This document shows, in pieces, positions 43,049-51,064 of a stretch of 64,000 bases of DNA. The stretch's first letter is position 1. Each line of letters begins with the position of its first letter. The notes under the pieces were generated by a model, which ran no database searches, had not been told where the DNA came from, and saw only the letters and a program-made list of their open reading frames with translations. This DNA is from JAYSYM01 sp964543475 (lineage in GTDB: Bacteria > Bdellovibrionota > Bdellovibrionia > Bdellovibrionales > JAMPXM01), in the NCBI GenBank assembly GCA_964543475.1, contig CAZIYJ010000001.1, positions 682,001 through 746,000 of the forward strand, read 5' to 3'. The translations under genes and the position numbers were made by a program.

Positions 43049-44313
43049 AAGGTTTTATCATCTTCTTTAACGACTTCTGGAGTGACGAAAACAATGAGTT
43101 CGGTTTTTTGATTTCTGTAGTCTTGACTCGAAAATAGTAAACCGAGAATGGGAATTGAGCTTAGGCCCGGAAGACCCTGCCGACTGGTACCTGACTCTTC
43201 TCGAAGTAAGCCAGAAAGCGCAATTGTTCGCGACTGGCTTAAATCAAAATGACTTTCTATTCGATTGATTAAGATTCCTGGAACTCCATCAACGGTCTGA
43301 CTTTGATCGATTGTTGAGACCTCTGTGGTGAGCGCAATACTCATGCGCCCTGACGGATCTGCGACCGGCGCGACTTTTAAAATGATCCCATGCTTTCGCC
43401 ATGTCACTTCTTGTTTTTTGTGGCCGATCATCTTGATCGGAAATTCTCCTCCGGCAAAAAATTCGGCCGTTTTGCCACTACGGCAGAGAATATTAGGTGA
43501 GGCTAAAATCTTTCCAAAGCCATTTTCTTCAAGCGCATCGAGCTGAACACTAATACCTTCAGCAGCACCGGGCGCAACAAACGTTGGCAGGAGTTGAGCT
43601 TTTACGCTGGTTGGCCAACTCACTCCAAACTTTTGCAGAAACCCTTTTCTTATTTCGGTGACTGCAATTCTCACTCGCACAAGCGACTGCAACTCAACTA
43701 CAGAATCGGTCGATTCCACGTTTACGCCATATGGTTGCAAAGACCTTGCGTAAAGCTCTCTCTGTTTAGACTGTTCTTTTGCAACGAGAACAGAAAGTGT
43801 TGGTTCGTATTTAATAACGGGAAGGTTCAAGCTTGAAGATTTCAAACGTCGCTCGATAAGTTCACGAACACTATCTTTTATGCTTGGATCAATTTCTGCA
43901 GCGAAGTTGTATTTGGCACTCCCGGATAAGCTAGCGATTGATTCCCAGTCGCTTAATCTCAGTAGGCGTCCGCGAACGGCAATTCCATTTTCATCGACTG
44001 TCAATTCGAGACCTCTCATTGAGACGATCTCGTCTTTGGCTTCTTGATAGAAGGCAAAATCGTCTGCGCTAAGTACATGAACGTCGGTAGTCGCCGCATT
44101 TGTTGTAATGGTTGAGCTTCCGACCTTGCGACCAGTGACTCGAAGGCTGCTACCTAAATCAGAGACAGAAACGAATTTACCATTCTTGATTCGAACAGCA
44201 CCACTCGTGGGCGAAGCAATGTTCTTTGACGATCCAATCTCCAGAACCAAAACATCAGCCTCTGCATAGACCGAATAGAAAAGCGAAACTAGAAGCGCTA
44301 AAAGAATTCTCAT
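43045..44313 (-). CDS. cpaC: Flp/Tad pilus secretin CpaC (RcpA)
   Basis: 422 aa with signal peptide (to YAEA). N-terminal pilus-formation BON-like region, then the secretin domain VRIAVTEIRKGFLQKFGVSW, ASPNILCRSGKTAEFFAGGE, and C-terminal GLSSIPILGLLFSSQDYRNQKTELIVFVTPEVV. Forms the outer-membrane channel. GAGGTGG before the ATG. Shorter than many CpaC proteins. Confidence 0.92.
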   Translation of the reverse strand: MRILLALLVSLFYSVYAEADVLVLEIGSSKNIASPTSGAVRIKNGKFVSVSDLGSSLRVTGRKVGSSTITTNAATTDVHVLSADDFAFYQEAKDEIVSMRGLELTVDENGIAVRGRLLRLSDWESIASLSGSAKYNFAAEIDPSIKDSVRELIERRLKSSSLNLPVIKYEPTLSVLVAKEQSKQRELYARSLQPYGVNVESTDSVVELQSLVRVRIAVTEIRKGFLQKFGVSWPTSVKAQLLPTFVAPGAAEGISVQLDALEENGFGKILASPNILCRSGKTAEFFAGGEFPIKMIGHKKQEVTWRKHGIILKVAPVADPSGRMSIALTTEVSTIDQSQTVDGVPGILINRIESHFDLSQSRTIALSGLLREESGTSRQGLPGLSSIPILGLLFSSQDYRNQKTELIVFVTPEVVKEDDKTL

Positions 44314-44405
44314 GCAACCACCTCGATCCTAAGGATTTGCAATTTCTAGGTCGCGACCAAAAAGAATATGGAAAATCTAAGCTGACCCCGGTCCGGTACT
44401 CGGAT

Positions 44406-44446
44406 TAACGCACCATTGCTACACTCTGGTAGCAGCTACCAATGGG
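44406..44446 (+). repeat. 41-bp palindromic interspersed element, copy 3
   Basis: TAACGCACCATTGCTAC at the left, GGTAGCAGCTACC hairpin, AATGGG then TTA. The TTA is the stop codon of the adjoining kinase gene on the minus strand, so the element directly follows that gene. Confidence 0.9.
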
Positions 44447-45550
44447 TTAGGGGGCGATGGGAAGCTTGAAAGAAACTTCGACTTTGTGACCTTCACTTCG
44501 AAGCTCGAGCTTTGAGCCGTGGAGGGCCAAGAGAGCTTGGCAAACACTTAAGCCTAGGCCATTGCCGGTGGAGTGATTCAAGGCGTTCTCATTGAGAGTA
44601 AAGGGCTTAAAGATTTGGCGGATTTTTGATTCTTCAATTGCAGGCGCCGCATTTACAAATTTGAATTCAAAATGATCGCGATCAACAACGGCCCCACTGA
44701 CAGCGATTTCTGAATTCGCATCGCCAAACTTTGCAGCGTTATGAAGAATTCTGCGAATCACGTTACGAATAATTTTTTCATCAACTAACAAGTTCTGCTT
44801 TTCAATTTCAAAACTGAGTTGCTGGCCACGATTCGCTACTAAAGTTTGAATAAATTCTGGAACAGGCTGCGCTAAGTTTTGTGCCGAGATTTTTTTAGGA
44901 ACAACTTTGGTTAATGCTGTCTGCGCCGAAATAAATTCTAAAACATCACTCACCATTTCCTGCAAGCGTGCAGCAGCAGCCTTAATGCGAGACAAGTATC
45001 TTTTCTGATCTTGGTCGAGTTTTGTTTCTGCGAGTAAGTCTCCGAAACTCAAAATAGAAGTTAGGGGAGTCTTAAGTTCATGATTTACAAGAAGCATGAA
45101 CTCAGTCTTAGCTTGGTCTAAGGTCTGGAGTTCGGTCAAAGCTTGAGAAAGAGCCCGATTTTTTTCGCGCAACTCTTCGCCCATCTCGAATCTTTCGACA
45201 GCGCGATCGACTGCGGTCGACAAATCCACAGGATCCCAAGGTTTATTCACATAGCGATAAACTTGACCTGAGTTGATGGCCGCAATCACCGATTCAATAT
45301 CTGTGTAGCCGGTCAAAAGAATGCGAACGGCGAATGGATGAGTCTTAATCGACTCGGCCAAAAGTTCTGTTCCCGACATGTTCGGCATTCGCTGATCACT
45401 GATGATGACAGTGACTTGATTTTGGTCGAGGAGTTTCAGCGCATCTTCAGGTGTAGTCGCTTTGAGCACGCGATACTTCTTGCGGAAGAGTCGCTCAAGC
45501 GAATCTACGTTGTCGACTTCATCATCTACGCAAAGCAAGGTGTGTTTCAT
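44447..45550 (-). CDS. Hybrid response regulator / histidine kinase
   Basis: 367 aa from the ATG at 45550; a GTG at 45586 is possible but would run through the palindromic site. Receiver domain first (CVDDE, phospho-Asp52 in ISDQRMPNMSG, VNKPW), a short coiled coil, then HisKA with His157 in NHELKTPL, N-box RILHNAAKFGD and G-box GNGLGLSVC. No membrane segment, so it is a cytoplasmic node receiving phosphate at the N-terminus. It sits between the two Flp pilus blocks. Confidence 0.88.
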   Translation of the reverse strand: MKHTLLCVDDEVDNVDSLERLFRKKYRVLKATTPEDALKLLDQNQVTVIISDQRMPNMSGTELLAESIKTHPFAVRILLTGYTDIESVIAAINSGQVYRYVNKPWDPVDLSTAVDRAVERFEMGEELREKNRALSQALTELQTLDQAKTEFMLLVNHELKTPLTSILSFGDLLAETKLDQDQKRYLSRIKAAAARLQEMVSDVLEFISAQTALTKVVPKKISAQNLAQPVPEFIQTLVANRGQQLSFEIEKQNLLVDEKIIRNVIRRILHNAAKFGDANSEIAVSGAVVDRDHFEFKFVNAAPAIEESKIRQIFKPFTLNENALNHSTGNGLGLSVCQALLALHGSKLELRSEGHKVEVSFKLPIAP

Positions 45551-45570
45551 CAGTGCGTTCAAGTGTAGAA

Positions 45571-45583
45571 TCTCATTCTGAGA
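45571..45583. promoter_or_regulatory. Palindrome TCTCA-N3-TGAGA
   Basis: TCTCATTCTGAGA, exact match to the recurring motif, 21 bp before the hybrid kinase ATG, followed by CACGC as at the 34347 copy. Confidence 0.5.
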
Positions 45584-45744
45584 CACGCAAGTTTTACACG
45601 CTAGACAAACAAACAGGATTCGAGAGTCGAGTCGTGAACCAACTCGAATTGGGTCAAGTTGTAGTGATATCCTGTCGATGAAGTCACATGGAACCGCGTG
45701 AAGTTATTGGTATTTTGAGCGGAATTTTTAAGGGGACGATTCGT

Positions 45745-47925
45745 ATGAAACGAACGTGGATGAGTGCTTTGCTAGTGTTCGCAATGGTTGTTCCAATGCA
45801 AGCGTTTGGCAATTCTCAAATGTATGGTCACGGAATGTACGGCGGAACGCAAGGTTGCGAAATGGCGTCGGCTGACAGCATCTATTCGAAAGACGATGAG
45901 ATGCAAGAGATCGACGGTCAAATCCGTGAACTCAAAGATGAACGAAAAGAAATCAAAGAAGATCTGAAAGATGATCGTCGCAAAATCGATAAGTACACAA
46001 AGTACATTAACGATTCGCTCAATGAACATTGGGCTGCAAAAGTTTTAGATCACATGTCTGAAAACTATTGCTGCCGACAACCATCGGGTGTTGGTTCAGG
46101 CGGAGAAGATCCAGGCACAGGCGGAGGAAATCCTCCACCAGTTCCGTCGGGCCCTCCTCCAGCAACTTCTCAGTTCATTCAACCTGACTTCGTTGATTCA
46201 TACTCAGTTGCTTTCGAAACTTCTGTTGAATCTCGTGCGACTCGTATTCCAGCATCAGTTGGTGGCGATCGCGCTCCAGCAAATGACCAAGGTAAAGTTG
46301 TCGTTGATAAACCAACTGGTGCAGCTGTAGGTGGCGGTCCCAATGGTGCGAAAAAAGATCCTGTGCAGACAAAGGCAACTCCGCAACCAACTCCGGCTAA
46401 AGCTGATCCAGTAGTCGTGGCGACTCCTGTGCCAGCACCGGTACCGGTTCCGCCAGTTGTCGTTGCGAAGCCAACTGATATTTACATTCCAACTGGTCCG
46501 TTTGCGGGTGGCAGAGGAATGTGTATCGATAATCCGAATGCGCAAGATGAAACCGGTTGGTATCCTCCTGGTGTTTGTAAAGATGGCGGTCAAGCCGATC
46601 GTCGAATTTGTACAGCTGCGTACTATGCTAAGCAAGGTCGCTCTGGAACAAACATCGCTCAGTGTGTTGATGCGATTTCTAATTACAGAAAATCAAAGCA
46701 AGCGATGGCAGATCGCGAAGCTCGTTTAAACGATATCGAAACTTTACTCGCTGATTTATCTGACGCGAAAAAAGATCGTAAGCGCGCAATCCGAAGAGAA
46801 ATTAAGGATGGCGATTGGGAAGCTGGTTGCCCAGACGGCTCATGCTACGGTCAAGGTCGCGGCGGGAGCAGCGGCGGCGGAATGAATAAGACTTCTCTAT
46901 TAGTAGGTGCAGGTCTTTCAGTTCTTGGTGGAGTTGGTGGCTATTTCTTAGGTAAGAGTGCTTTCAATACTGCAGCAAAATATAATGCGATGACTGGAAA
47001 TCCGGTTGATCCATACGGCGGAATGGCAGCAATGCCTTACGTAGCTGCAGGTGCATCACTCGGTTATCCGTTTATCGCAAATGGTTTATACGGTGGCGCA
47101 TACGGTGGTGTGAATGGCGGCATGGGCTGCTCACCAGGTATGGGACAAACCGGTGGTCCATTCGGTTATCCGCAAGGATACGGACAACCAGGAATGGGTG
47201 GCGGAATGTACAACCAAGGCATGGGTCCTTGGGGAATGAACGGCCCAATGGGTGGCGGCTTCCCTGGTATGGGCGGCGGTTTTGGTGGCGCATTCGGCGG
47301 AGCGATGGGTATGCCGATGGGTGGCGCTATGGGAATGCAAATGGGCGGAGCTTTCGGCGGAGCAATGGGAATGCCGATGGGTGGCGCTATGGGAATGCCA
47401 ATGGGCGGAGCTTTCGGTGGTGCTATGGGCATGCCGATGGGTGGCGCTATGGGAATGCCAATGGGCGGAGCATTTGGTGGAGCTTTCGGCGGAGCGATGG
47501 GTATGCCGATGGGTGGCCAAATGGGCGCGGCTGGCGGACTCGGCATGGATTACCAAATGCAGATGATGCAAATGCAAATGCAACAGTATCAAACTTATAT
47601 GGGCATGCAGCAACGCTACATGGAAAACGCAGCGGCAAAGATGCGAATTCAACAAGGTCTGACTCAAGAGTACTACTCACTTATGTACCGCTTTAACCAA
47701 CTTCAAAATGGTGGCGGGTTAAGCGGCGGTATTGGTGGTGGAGTTGGTGTTGGAATCGGAATCGGCGGCGGCTTCGGCGGCGGTTATGGCTCTGGATACG
47801 GCAATGGTTATGGTTCTGGCGGATACTATAATGGCGGTTACGGAAGCGGATACGCAGGCGGACCAGTTATTGTTCCAGTTCCAGGAACCGGCGGCGGAAC
47901 AACAGTTCCTGTTACTGGCCGATAA
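45745..47925 (+). CDS. Exported Gly/Met-rich repeat protein in the Flp pilus locus
   Basis: 726 aa from the ATG at 45745 with AAGGGGA upstream; signal peptide cleaved near QAFG. Domains in order: short Cys segment, charged coiled coil (DGQIRELKDERKEIKEDLKD), CC pair, Gly/Pro linker, Ala/Pro/Thr-rich stretch, a Cys-rich segment (GMCIDN, PPGVCKDGG, RRICTAAYY, IAQCVDA) and a second coiled coil with CPDGSC. Then comes a hydrophobic glycine-zipper-like helix LLVGAGLSVLGGVGGYFLG, and 260 residues of Gly/Met-rich repeats ending VIVPVPG. No known family recognised. It lies between minus-strand flp blocks, a position that recalls the B. bacteriovorus hit locus; homology is unproved. Confidence 0.85.
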   Translation: MKRTWMSALLVFAMVVPMQAFGNSQMYGHGMYGGTQGCEMASADSIYSKDDEMQEIDGQIRELKDERKEIKEDLKDDRRKIDKYTKYINDSLNEHWAAKVLDHMSENYCCRQPSGVGSGGEDPGTGGGNPPPVPSGPPPATSQFIQPDFVDSYSVAFETSVESRATRIPASVGGDRAPANDQGKVVVDKPTGAAVGGGPNGAKKDPVQTKATPQPTPAKADPVVVATPVPAPVPVPPVVVAKPTDIYIPTGPFAGGRGMCIDNPNAQDETGWYPPGVCKDGGQADRRICTAAYYAKQGRSGTNIAQCVDAISNYRKSKQAMADREARLNDIETLLADLSDAKKDRKRAIRREIKDGDWEAGCPDGSCYGQGRGGSSGGGMNKTSLLVGAGLSVLGGVGGYFLGKSAFNTAAKYNAMTGNPVDPYGGMAAMPYVAAGASLGYPFIANGLYGGAYGGVNGGMGCSPGMGQTGGPFGYPQGYGQPGMGGGMYNQGMGPWGMNGPMGGGFPGMGGGFGGAFGGAMGMPMGGAMGMQMGGAFGGAMGMPMGGAMGMPMGGAFGGAMGMPMGGAMGMPMGGAFGGAFGGAMGMPMGGQMGAAGGLGMDYQMQMMQMQMQQYQTYMGMQQRYMENAAAKMRIQQGLTQEYYSLMYRFNQLQNGGGLSGGIGGGVGVGIGIGGGFGGGYGSGYGNGYGSGGYYNGGYGSGYAGGPVIVPVPGTGGGTTVPVTGR
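47293..47530 (+). repeat. 60-bp in-frame tandem repeat coding Met/Gly units
   Basis: Units start at 47293, 47353, 47413, then a short 12-bp unit at 47473 and a partial at 47485. Each codes F-GGAMGMPMGGAMGMPMGGA with little variation, so copy number may differ between strains through slippage. Confidence 0.85.
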
Positions 47926-47951
47926 AACTAAAACTCAAAAGTTAAATGAAG

Positions 47952-47980
47952 AAGGCGCTCACGAGGCGCCTTTTGTTTTG
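47952..47980 (+). terminator. Rho-independent terminator of the Gly/Met-rich gene
   Basis: AAGGCGC (47952-47958), loop, GCGCCTT (47966-47972), then TTGTTTTG. Confidence 0.85.
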
Positions 47981-48010
47981 TACATCCATGTACAAAACCC
48001 TTCGGGCTAC

Positions 48011-48036
48011 GCGCAAAAAGACCATCATGGTCTTTT
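48011..48036 (-). terminator. Hairpin terminator of the minus-strand pilus block
   Basis: AAAAGACCAT (48016-48025) and ATGGTCTTTT (48027-48036) are reverse complements; on the minus strand the stem ends in five T. It lies 17 bp past the stop at 48053. Confidence 0.65.
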
Positions 48037-48052
48037 GGGTTCATGTTGTTGG

Positions 48053-49057
48053 TCAAAATCCTTGGCGAGTGACCGGCTGAATTTCTTCTCGACGTTGCTG
48101 TGACTTTTTAATTATCAAAGCAGATGTCACGATAACTCCGACGCCGATCCCAATAAGCACCAACTTCTTTTTCGATAAGATCGGCTTGGGCGAAGAAGTT
48201 AAGGCAAATGAATGCGACGGGAGATGAGTCAACTTCGCGGGCAATCGATCGGCTGAGTTGACCCAGCTTGTGCCGGTATAAGTTCGTGAACAATCATTTG
48301 GGAATACTACTCGTATTACTTCAGAGTCGAGAGACTGATAACCACTCAACGAAGGCTCATCGCAATTACCAATTGCAAAAGCCGGAACGTCAGCCTTAAT
48401 TAAATTGAGTTGGCTCAAAGTTAACTCTTGAGTGAAAAGTTGATGTGAATTTGAGACAGCCGTTACGCGATGGCGCCCTGGGAATACTGTGTAGGCACGC
48501 AAAAGATCTGCCTTCACTCGCTTACCATCAATAATAATCAAGTCGTGCTGCGGAAACTTCTCTTTGAAATCAACTTGCAGACTCTTTGACCTCTCTCGAG
48601 CAAGTATTTCTGAATATTGCGAAACCAAAGGCGGAGGAAACATTGTGGAATCAATTTCAATTTGCCAACCAAAGTGAACTGCGCGAACTAAATAATCTTC
48701 AACTGCATGTGGATCATTCGAAAGCTGCGCCACTCTCAGGAAAGAAAGTGTAATCACTTTTCTTTGCGTCTCAGACCAATCGGCTCGAAATGCTTCTTCA
48801 GCTATTTCAATGTAAGCCACTTTTGCGGCGTCGAGATCACTCGAGAGAAATAATTTCTGAGCTCGCTCGAATTTTTGTAATAAGCGCTTTTCATCTGCTT
48901 GGGCTGGAAGATGACTTTCGATGTGGTCAACGACACTCACTGAACCGGCATTGATAGCCTTAAAATACGACGCAGTGTCGACGTCCGGATGCCGGACAAC
49001 AACTTCTGCCTCCGCCACATAACAAAAACTTAGCATGAACAAAAAAATCGATCTCAT
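48053..49057 (-). CDS. Exported protein of the Flp pilus operon, unknown function
   Basis: 334 aa. Signal peptide to AEA, a helical TPR-like region (residues 50-150), a beta-rich middle (LIIIDGKRVKADLLRAYTVFPGRHRVTAVS) resembling a PEGA-type repeat, then a C-terminal membrane helix KLVLIGIGVGVIVTSALIIKK. Four-base ATGA overlap with the CpaB-like gene places it as the last gene of the operon. Confidence 0.7.
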   Translation of the reverse strand: MRSIFLFMLSFCYVAEAEVVVRHPDVDTASYFKAINAGSVSVVDHIESHLPAQADEKRLLQKFERAQKLFLSSDLDAAKVAYIEIAEEAFRADWSETQRKVITLSFLRVAQLSNDPHAVEDYLVRAVHFGWQIEIDSTMFPPPLVSQYSEILARERSKSLQVDFKEKFPQHDLIIIDGKRVKADLLRAYTVFPGRHRVTAVSNSHQLFTQELTLSQLNLIKADVPAFAIGNCDEPSLSGYQSLDSEVIRVVFPNDCSRTYTGTSWVNSADRLPAKLTHLPSHSFALTSSPKPILSKKKLVLIGIGVGVIVTSALIIKKSQQRREEIQPVTRQGF

Positions 49058-49557
49058 TCAACCTCCATCACTAAACGCGACACGCGCTTTTTTGATTTCT
49101 GAGATTCTCTCTCTACAATTCCTGTTCCAACGTGTTTTGAGTTTTGAACAACGACAAAGAACGGAGATTCTGTACGTACAAGTTGGCTAGATTGATCTTC
49201 GCGCACTAGAACCGCGAACTGAGAAGGATTGAGTGGGGCCCGCATGATCCGTACGCGAGTTGCGACGCGAGAACCTTTGCCCGAGCCTGTTTGCGAGGGG
49301 AGGTAAAGGTCAACCACGCCGTGAGATCCGAGAATTGAGTCCAGCGATTCGTAATTCTGTACTTCAATTGGCACAAGGACGAACCCTGCCGGGATAAAGG
49401 TATCGATAGACGCATCAACTTTTACTTCTTGCGGCTGAGTACTGCGATTACTAAAAACTATTGCCATTATCCCGGTGATGACTATGCAGGCCACCAGCGC
49501 TTTCTTGGATTCTAGAAATAAAAAAATCTGTTTTTGATCCGGGAATTGAAATCTCAT
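49054..49557 (-). CDS. CpaB/RcpC-like Flp pilus assembly protein
   Basis: 167 aa with one N-terminal membrane helix (LVACIVITGIMAIVFS), then a beta-rich SAF-like part: DTFIPAGFVLVPIEVQNYES, GSHGVVDLYLP, and RVRIMRAPLNPSQFAVLV. That order matches CpaB/RcpC, a periplasmic partner of the secretin, though shorter than usual. ATGA overlaps on both sides. Confidence 0.6.
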   Translation of the reverse strand: MRFQFPDQKQIFLFLESKKALVACIVITGIMAIVFSNRSTQPQEVKVDASIDTFIPAGFVLVPIEVQNYESLDSILGSHGVVDLYLPSQTGSGKGSRVATRVRIMRAPLNPSQFAVLVREDQSSQLVRTESPFFVVVQNSKHVGTGIVERESQKSKKRVSRLVMEVE

Positions 49558-49709
49558 TTAACCCTCATCGCATTTGAAAAATATAAATCTGCAGACGCTG
49601 TAGAAAACTTTTTCCACTGAGTAACAACAAGAAGGGCGAATGTGACGAGCGCAATTAAGACGAAGGTTAATTCAACGAGAGTTTGTCCCTTTTGAGTCGA
49701 GCCTGCCAT
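49554..49709 (-). CDS. Small TadE-like pseudopilin (51 aa)
   Basis: ATG at 49709 with AAGGAAG upstream; stop overlaps the CpaB-like start (ATGA). The product has the TadE-type opening STQKGQTLVELTFVLIALVTF, i.e. a short basic head, Gly, Glu at +5 and a hydrophobic helix, then a short polar tail. Overlaps the previous gene by 43 bp in another frame. Probably a minor pilin; too short for most gene finders. Confidence 0.75.
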   Translation of the reverse strand: MAGSTQKGQTLVELTFVLIALVTFALLVVTQWKKFSTASADLYFSNAMRVK

Positions 49710-50344
49710 CTGGTACTTCCTTTCTCAGAAGTTGTTGAGCATTCGGTAGTAAATTTTAAGGGATTCTGACCGAGAATTTTATTAAGCCAGTCAGGCAGCG
49801 ATTTCAGCGGGCGAAAAATCCAGCTCACTCGAATCGTATGTTTGTCTTCAATTTCTTTAGCCACTTTGTATTCAGGGGCGAGTTCTCTTGTTGTCGGGCT
49901 GACTGCGAGGCTCGCAGTATGAACAGAGCTAACCTCATCTGAAACTTTTTTTGAGACGGCTCTCGTGCGAACTCGTGAGCTCAAGTTAGCTTTCTGAATG
50001 AGGGTGCGTTGAGCTACATCGAGAGCATTTTGTTGTGCGATGACAAATCTCAACGCAGCTTGGGCCGCAGCTAATGCTACGGGATTTGCGGCTGAAGCAA
50101 TCAAAGCTGCCTCGGCCGTCTTACGTTGAATTTTTAAAGTTCGCGCTACCGGGTTGAGTTTGAGCAGTGATTCCATATCGTTTAAGAGTGTCTCTTGAGC
50201 GTCGAGAAGACCTGCGCGGCACTCAAAGAGTGCACGCCGATTTTCTCGCAATATTAAAAAACTCCCCGTCGCAAACGCGGCGATCGACAAGAGCAGCGGA
50301 AGCAGGGTGAGAAGGCTGGTGGTGGCAAATCCTTTTTGGGTCAT
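49667..50344 (-). CDS. Pilin-like membrane protein of the Flp operon
   Basis: 225 aa beginning MTQKGFATTSLLTLLPLLLSIAAFA, a TadE/G-like anchor, but without the Glu at +5. The rest is a helical, Ala-rich periplasmic part and a short beta end. Both ends overlap neighbours, and the start is ATGA-coupled. No closer family recognised. Confidence 0.65.
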   Translation of the reverse strand: MTQKGFATTSLLTLLPLLLSIAAFATGSFLILRENRRALFECRAGLLDAQETLLNDMESLLKLNPVARTLKIQRKTAEAALIASAANPVALAAAQAALRFVIAQQNALDVAQRTLIQKANLSSRVRTRAVSKKVSDEVSSVHTASLAVSPTTRELAPEYKVAKEIEDKHTIRVSWIFRPLKSLPDWLNKILGQNPLKFTTECSTTSEKGSTRWQARLKRDKLSLN

Positions 50345-50712
50345 GGATTGCCGACCGCGCGCTTCGCGACGGGGAGTCGAAGGGTAATTTCATTTTCAAT
50401 CGTCAGGCGAACAGCCTGATAGCTGTACCTAACAACGATTTGAGAGGCATGTTTCGCAACTGTTAAGCGAGTGAATCTACCTATCGGTAAAATGGTTTGC
50501 GTTTTGGTAATGAATTCGCTTTTGCAAACGTGCGGCTGCACCTGTTCAGCTGCACAAAGTGCGGCTTCTTCGCTTGCATCTTTTAGCCAAGCTTGTGCAA
50601 TGCAAAGATAGACAGCCACAAAAACTCCGGTGAGTGCGAGGATCAAAAGCGGGAGCGCAATTCCAACTTCGATTAGCGCAAACCCTCGAGAATTAATTTT
50701 TGTCGGTGCCAT
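50341..50712 (-). CDS. TadE-family minor pilin
   Basis: 123 aa from the ATG at 50712. SRGFALIEVGIALPLLILAL is a TadE prepilin opening with Glu at +5; the body has several Cys (CIAQ, CAAEQ, VCKSEF) that could form disulfides. An upstream in-frame start would add 40 residues read through the Flp pilin gene and is rejected. Overlaps the Flp pilin gene by 20 bp. Confidence 0.75.
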   Translation of the reverse strand: MAPTKINSRGFALIEVGIALPLLILALTGVFVAVYLCIAQAWLKDASEEAALCAAEQVQPHVCKSEFITKTQTILPIGRFTRLTVAKHASQIVVRYSYQAVRLTIENEITLRLPVAKRAVGNP

Positions 50713-50953
50713 TTGAGTCACCAACTCCATTAAAGAAATCGCCGAGATCTTTTTTCTTGTAGTAAGACTCATCGATTTTTTCGGCTTGGACCGCCTTTTT
50801 CTCTCCGCGAAGAGCGTAAGAGATACTCGCAAAACGTGAGTTTACGGTTTGGCCGAGTACTCGCACGATGGCGATGGCGGCGACTCCCATGAGCGCGACA
50901 ATCACTAAATATTCAATTAGACCCTGACCACGTTGATTTTTGAAAAGTTTCAT
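50693..50953 (-). CDS. flp: Flp-type major pilin
   Basis: 86 aa: NQRGQGLIEYLVIVALMGVAAIAI is the Flp/Fap prepilin motif (cleavage before LIEY), followed by a 45-residue Lys/Asp-rich tail longer than in most Flp pilins. GGAGGTG before the ATG. First gene of the pilus block; six genes follow with overlaps. Confidence 0.9.
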   Translation of the reverse strand: MKLFKNQRGQGLIEYLVIVALMGVAAIAIVRVLGQTVNSRFASISYALRGEKKAVQAEKIDESYYKKKDLGDFFNGVGDSNGTDKN

Positions 50954-51021
50954 AGCACCTCCGCTGCGCGAGAGCAGAGATGCAAAGATGAGATCTACTT
51001 TTGAATGAAATTAATTAGAGA

Positions 51022-51053
51022 TGAACCTCGGGCTGTCCGGGGCCCGGAGTTCA
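51022..51053 (-). terminator. Hairpin terminator after the symporter gene
   Basis: TGAACctCGGGC (51022-51033) pairs with GCCCGgaGTTCA (51042-51053), a 12-bp stem with two central mismatches. Weak T-rich tail on the minus strand. Confidence 0.55.
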
Positions 51054-51064
51054 CTTAATTGAAA

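Noticed and set aside
47131..47667. Long antisense and shifted frames across the Gly/Met repeat, some His/Ser- or Pro-rich
   Set aside because: They result from the repetitive coding sequence of the plus-strand gene and have no ribosome sites.
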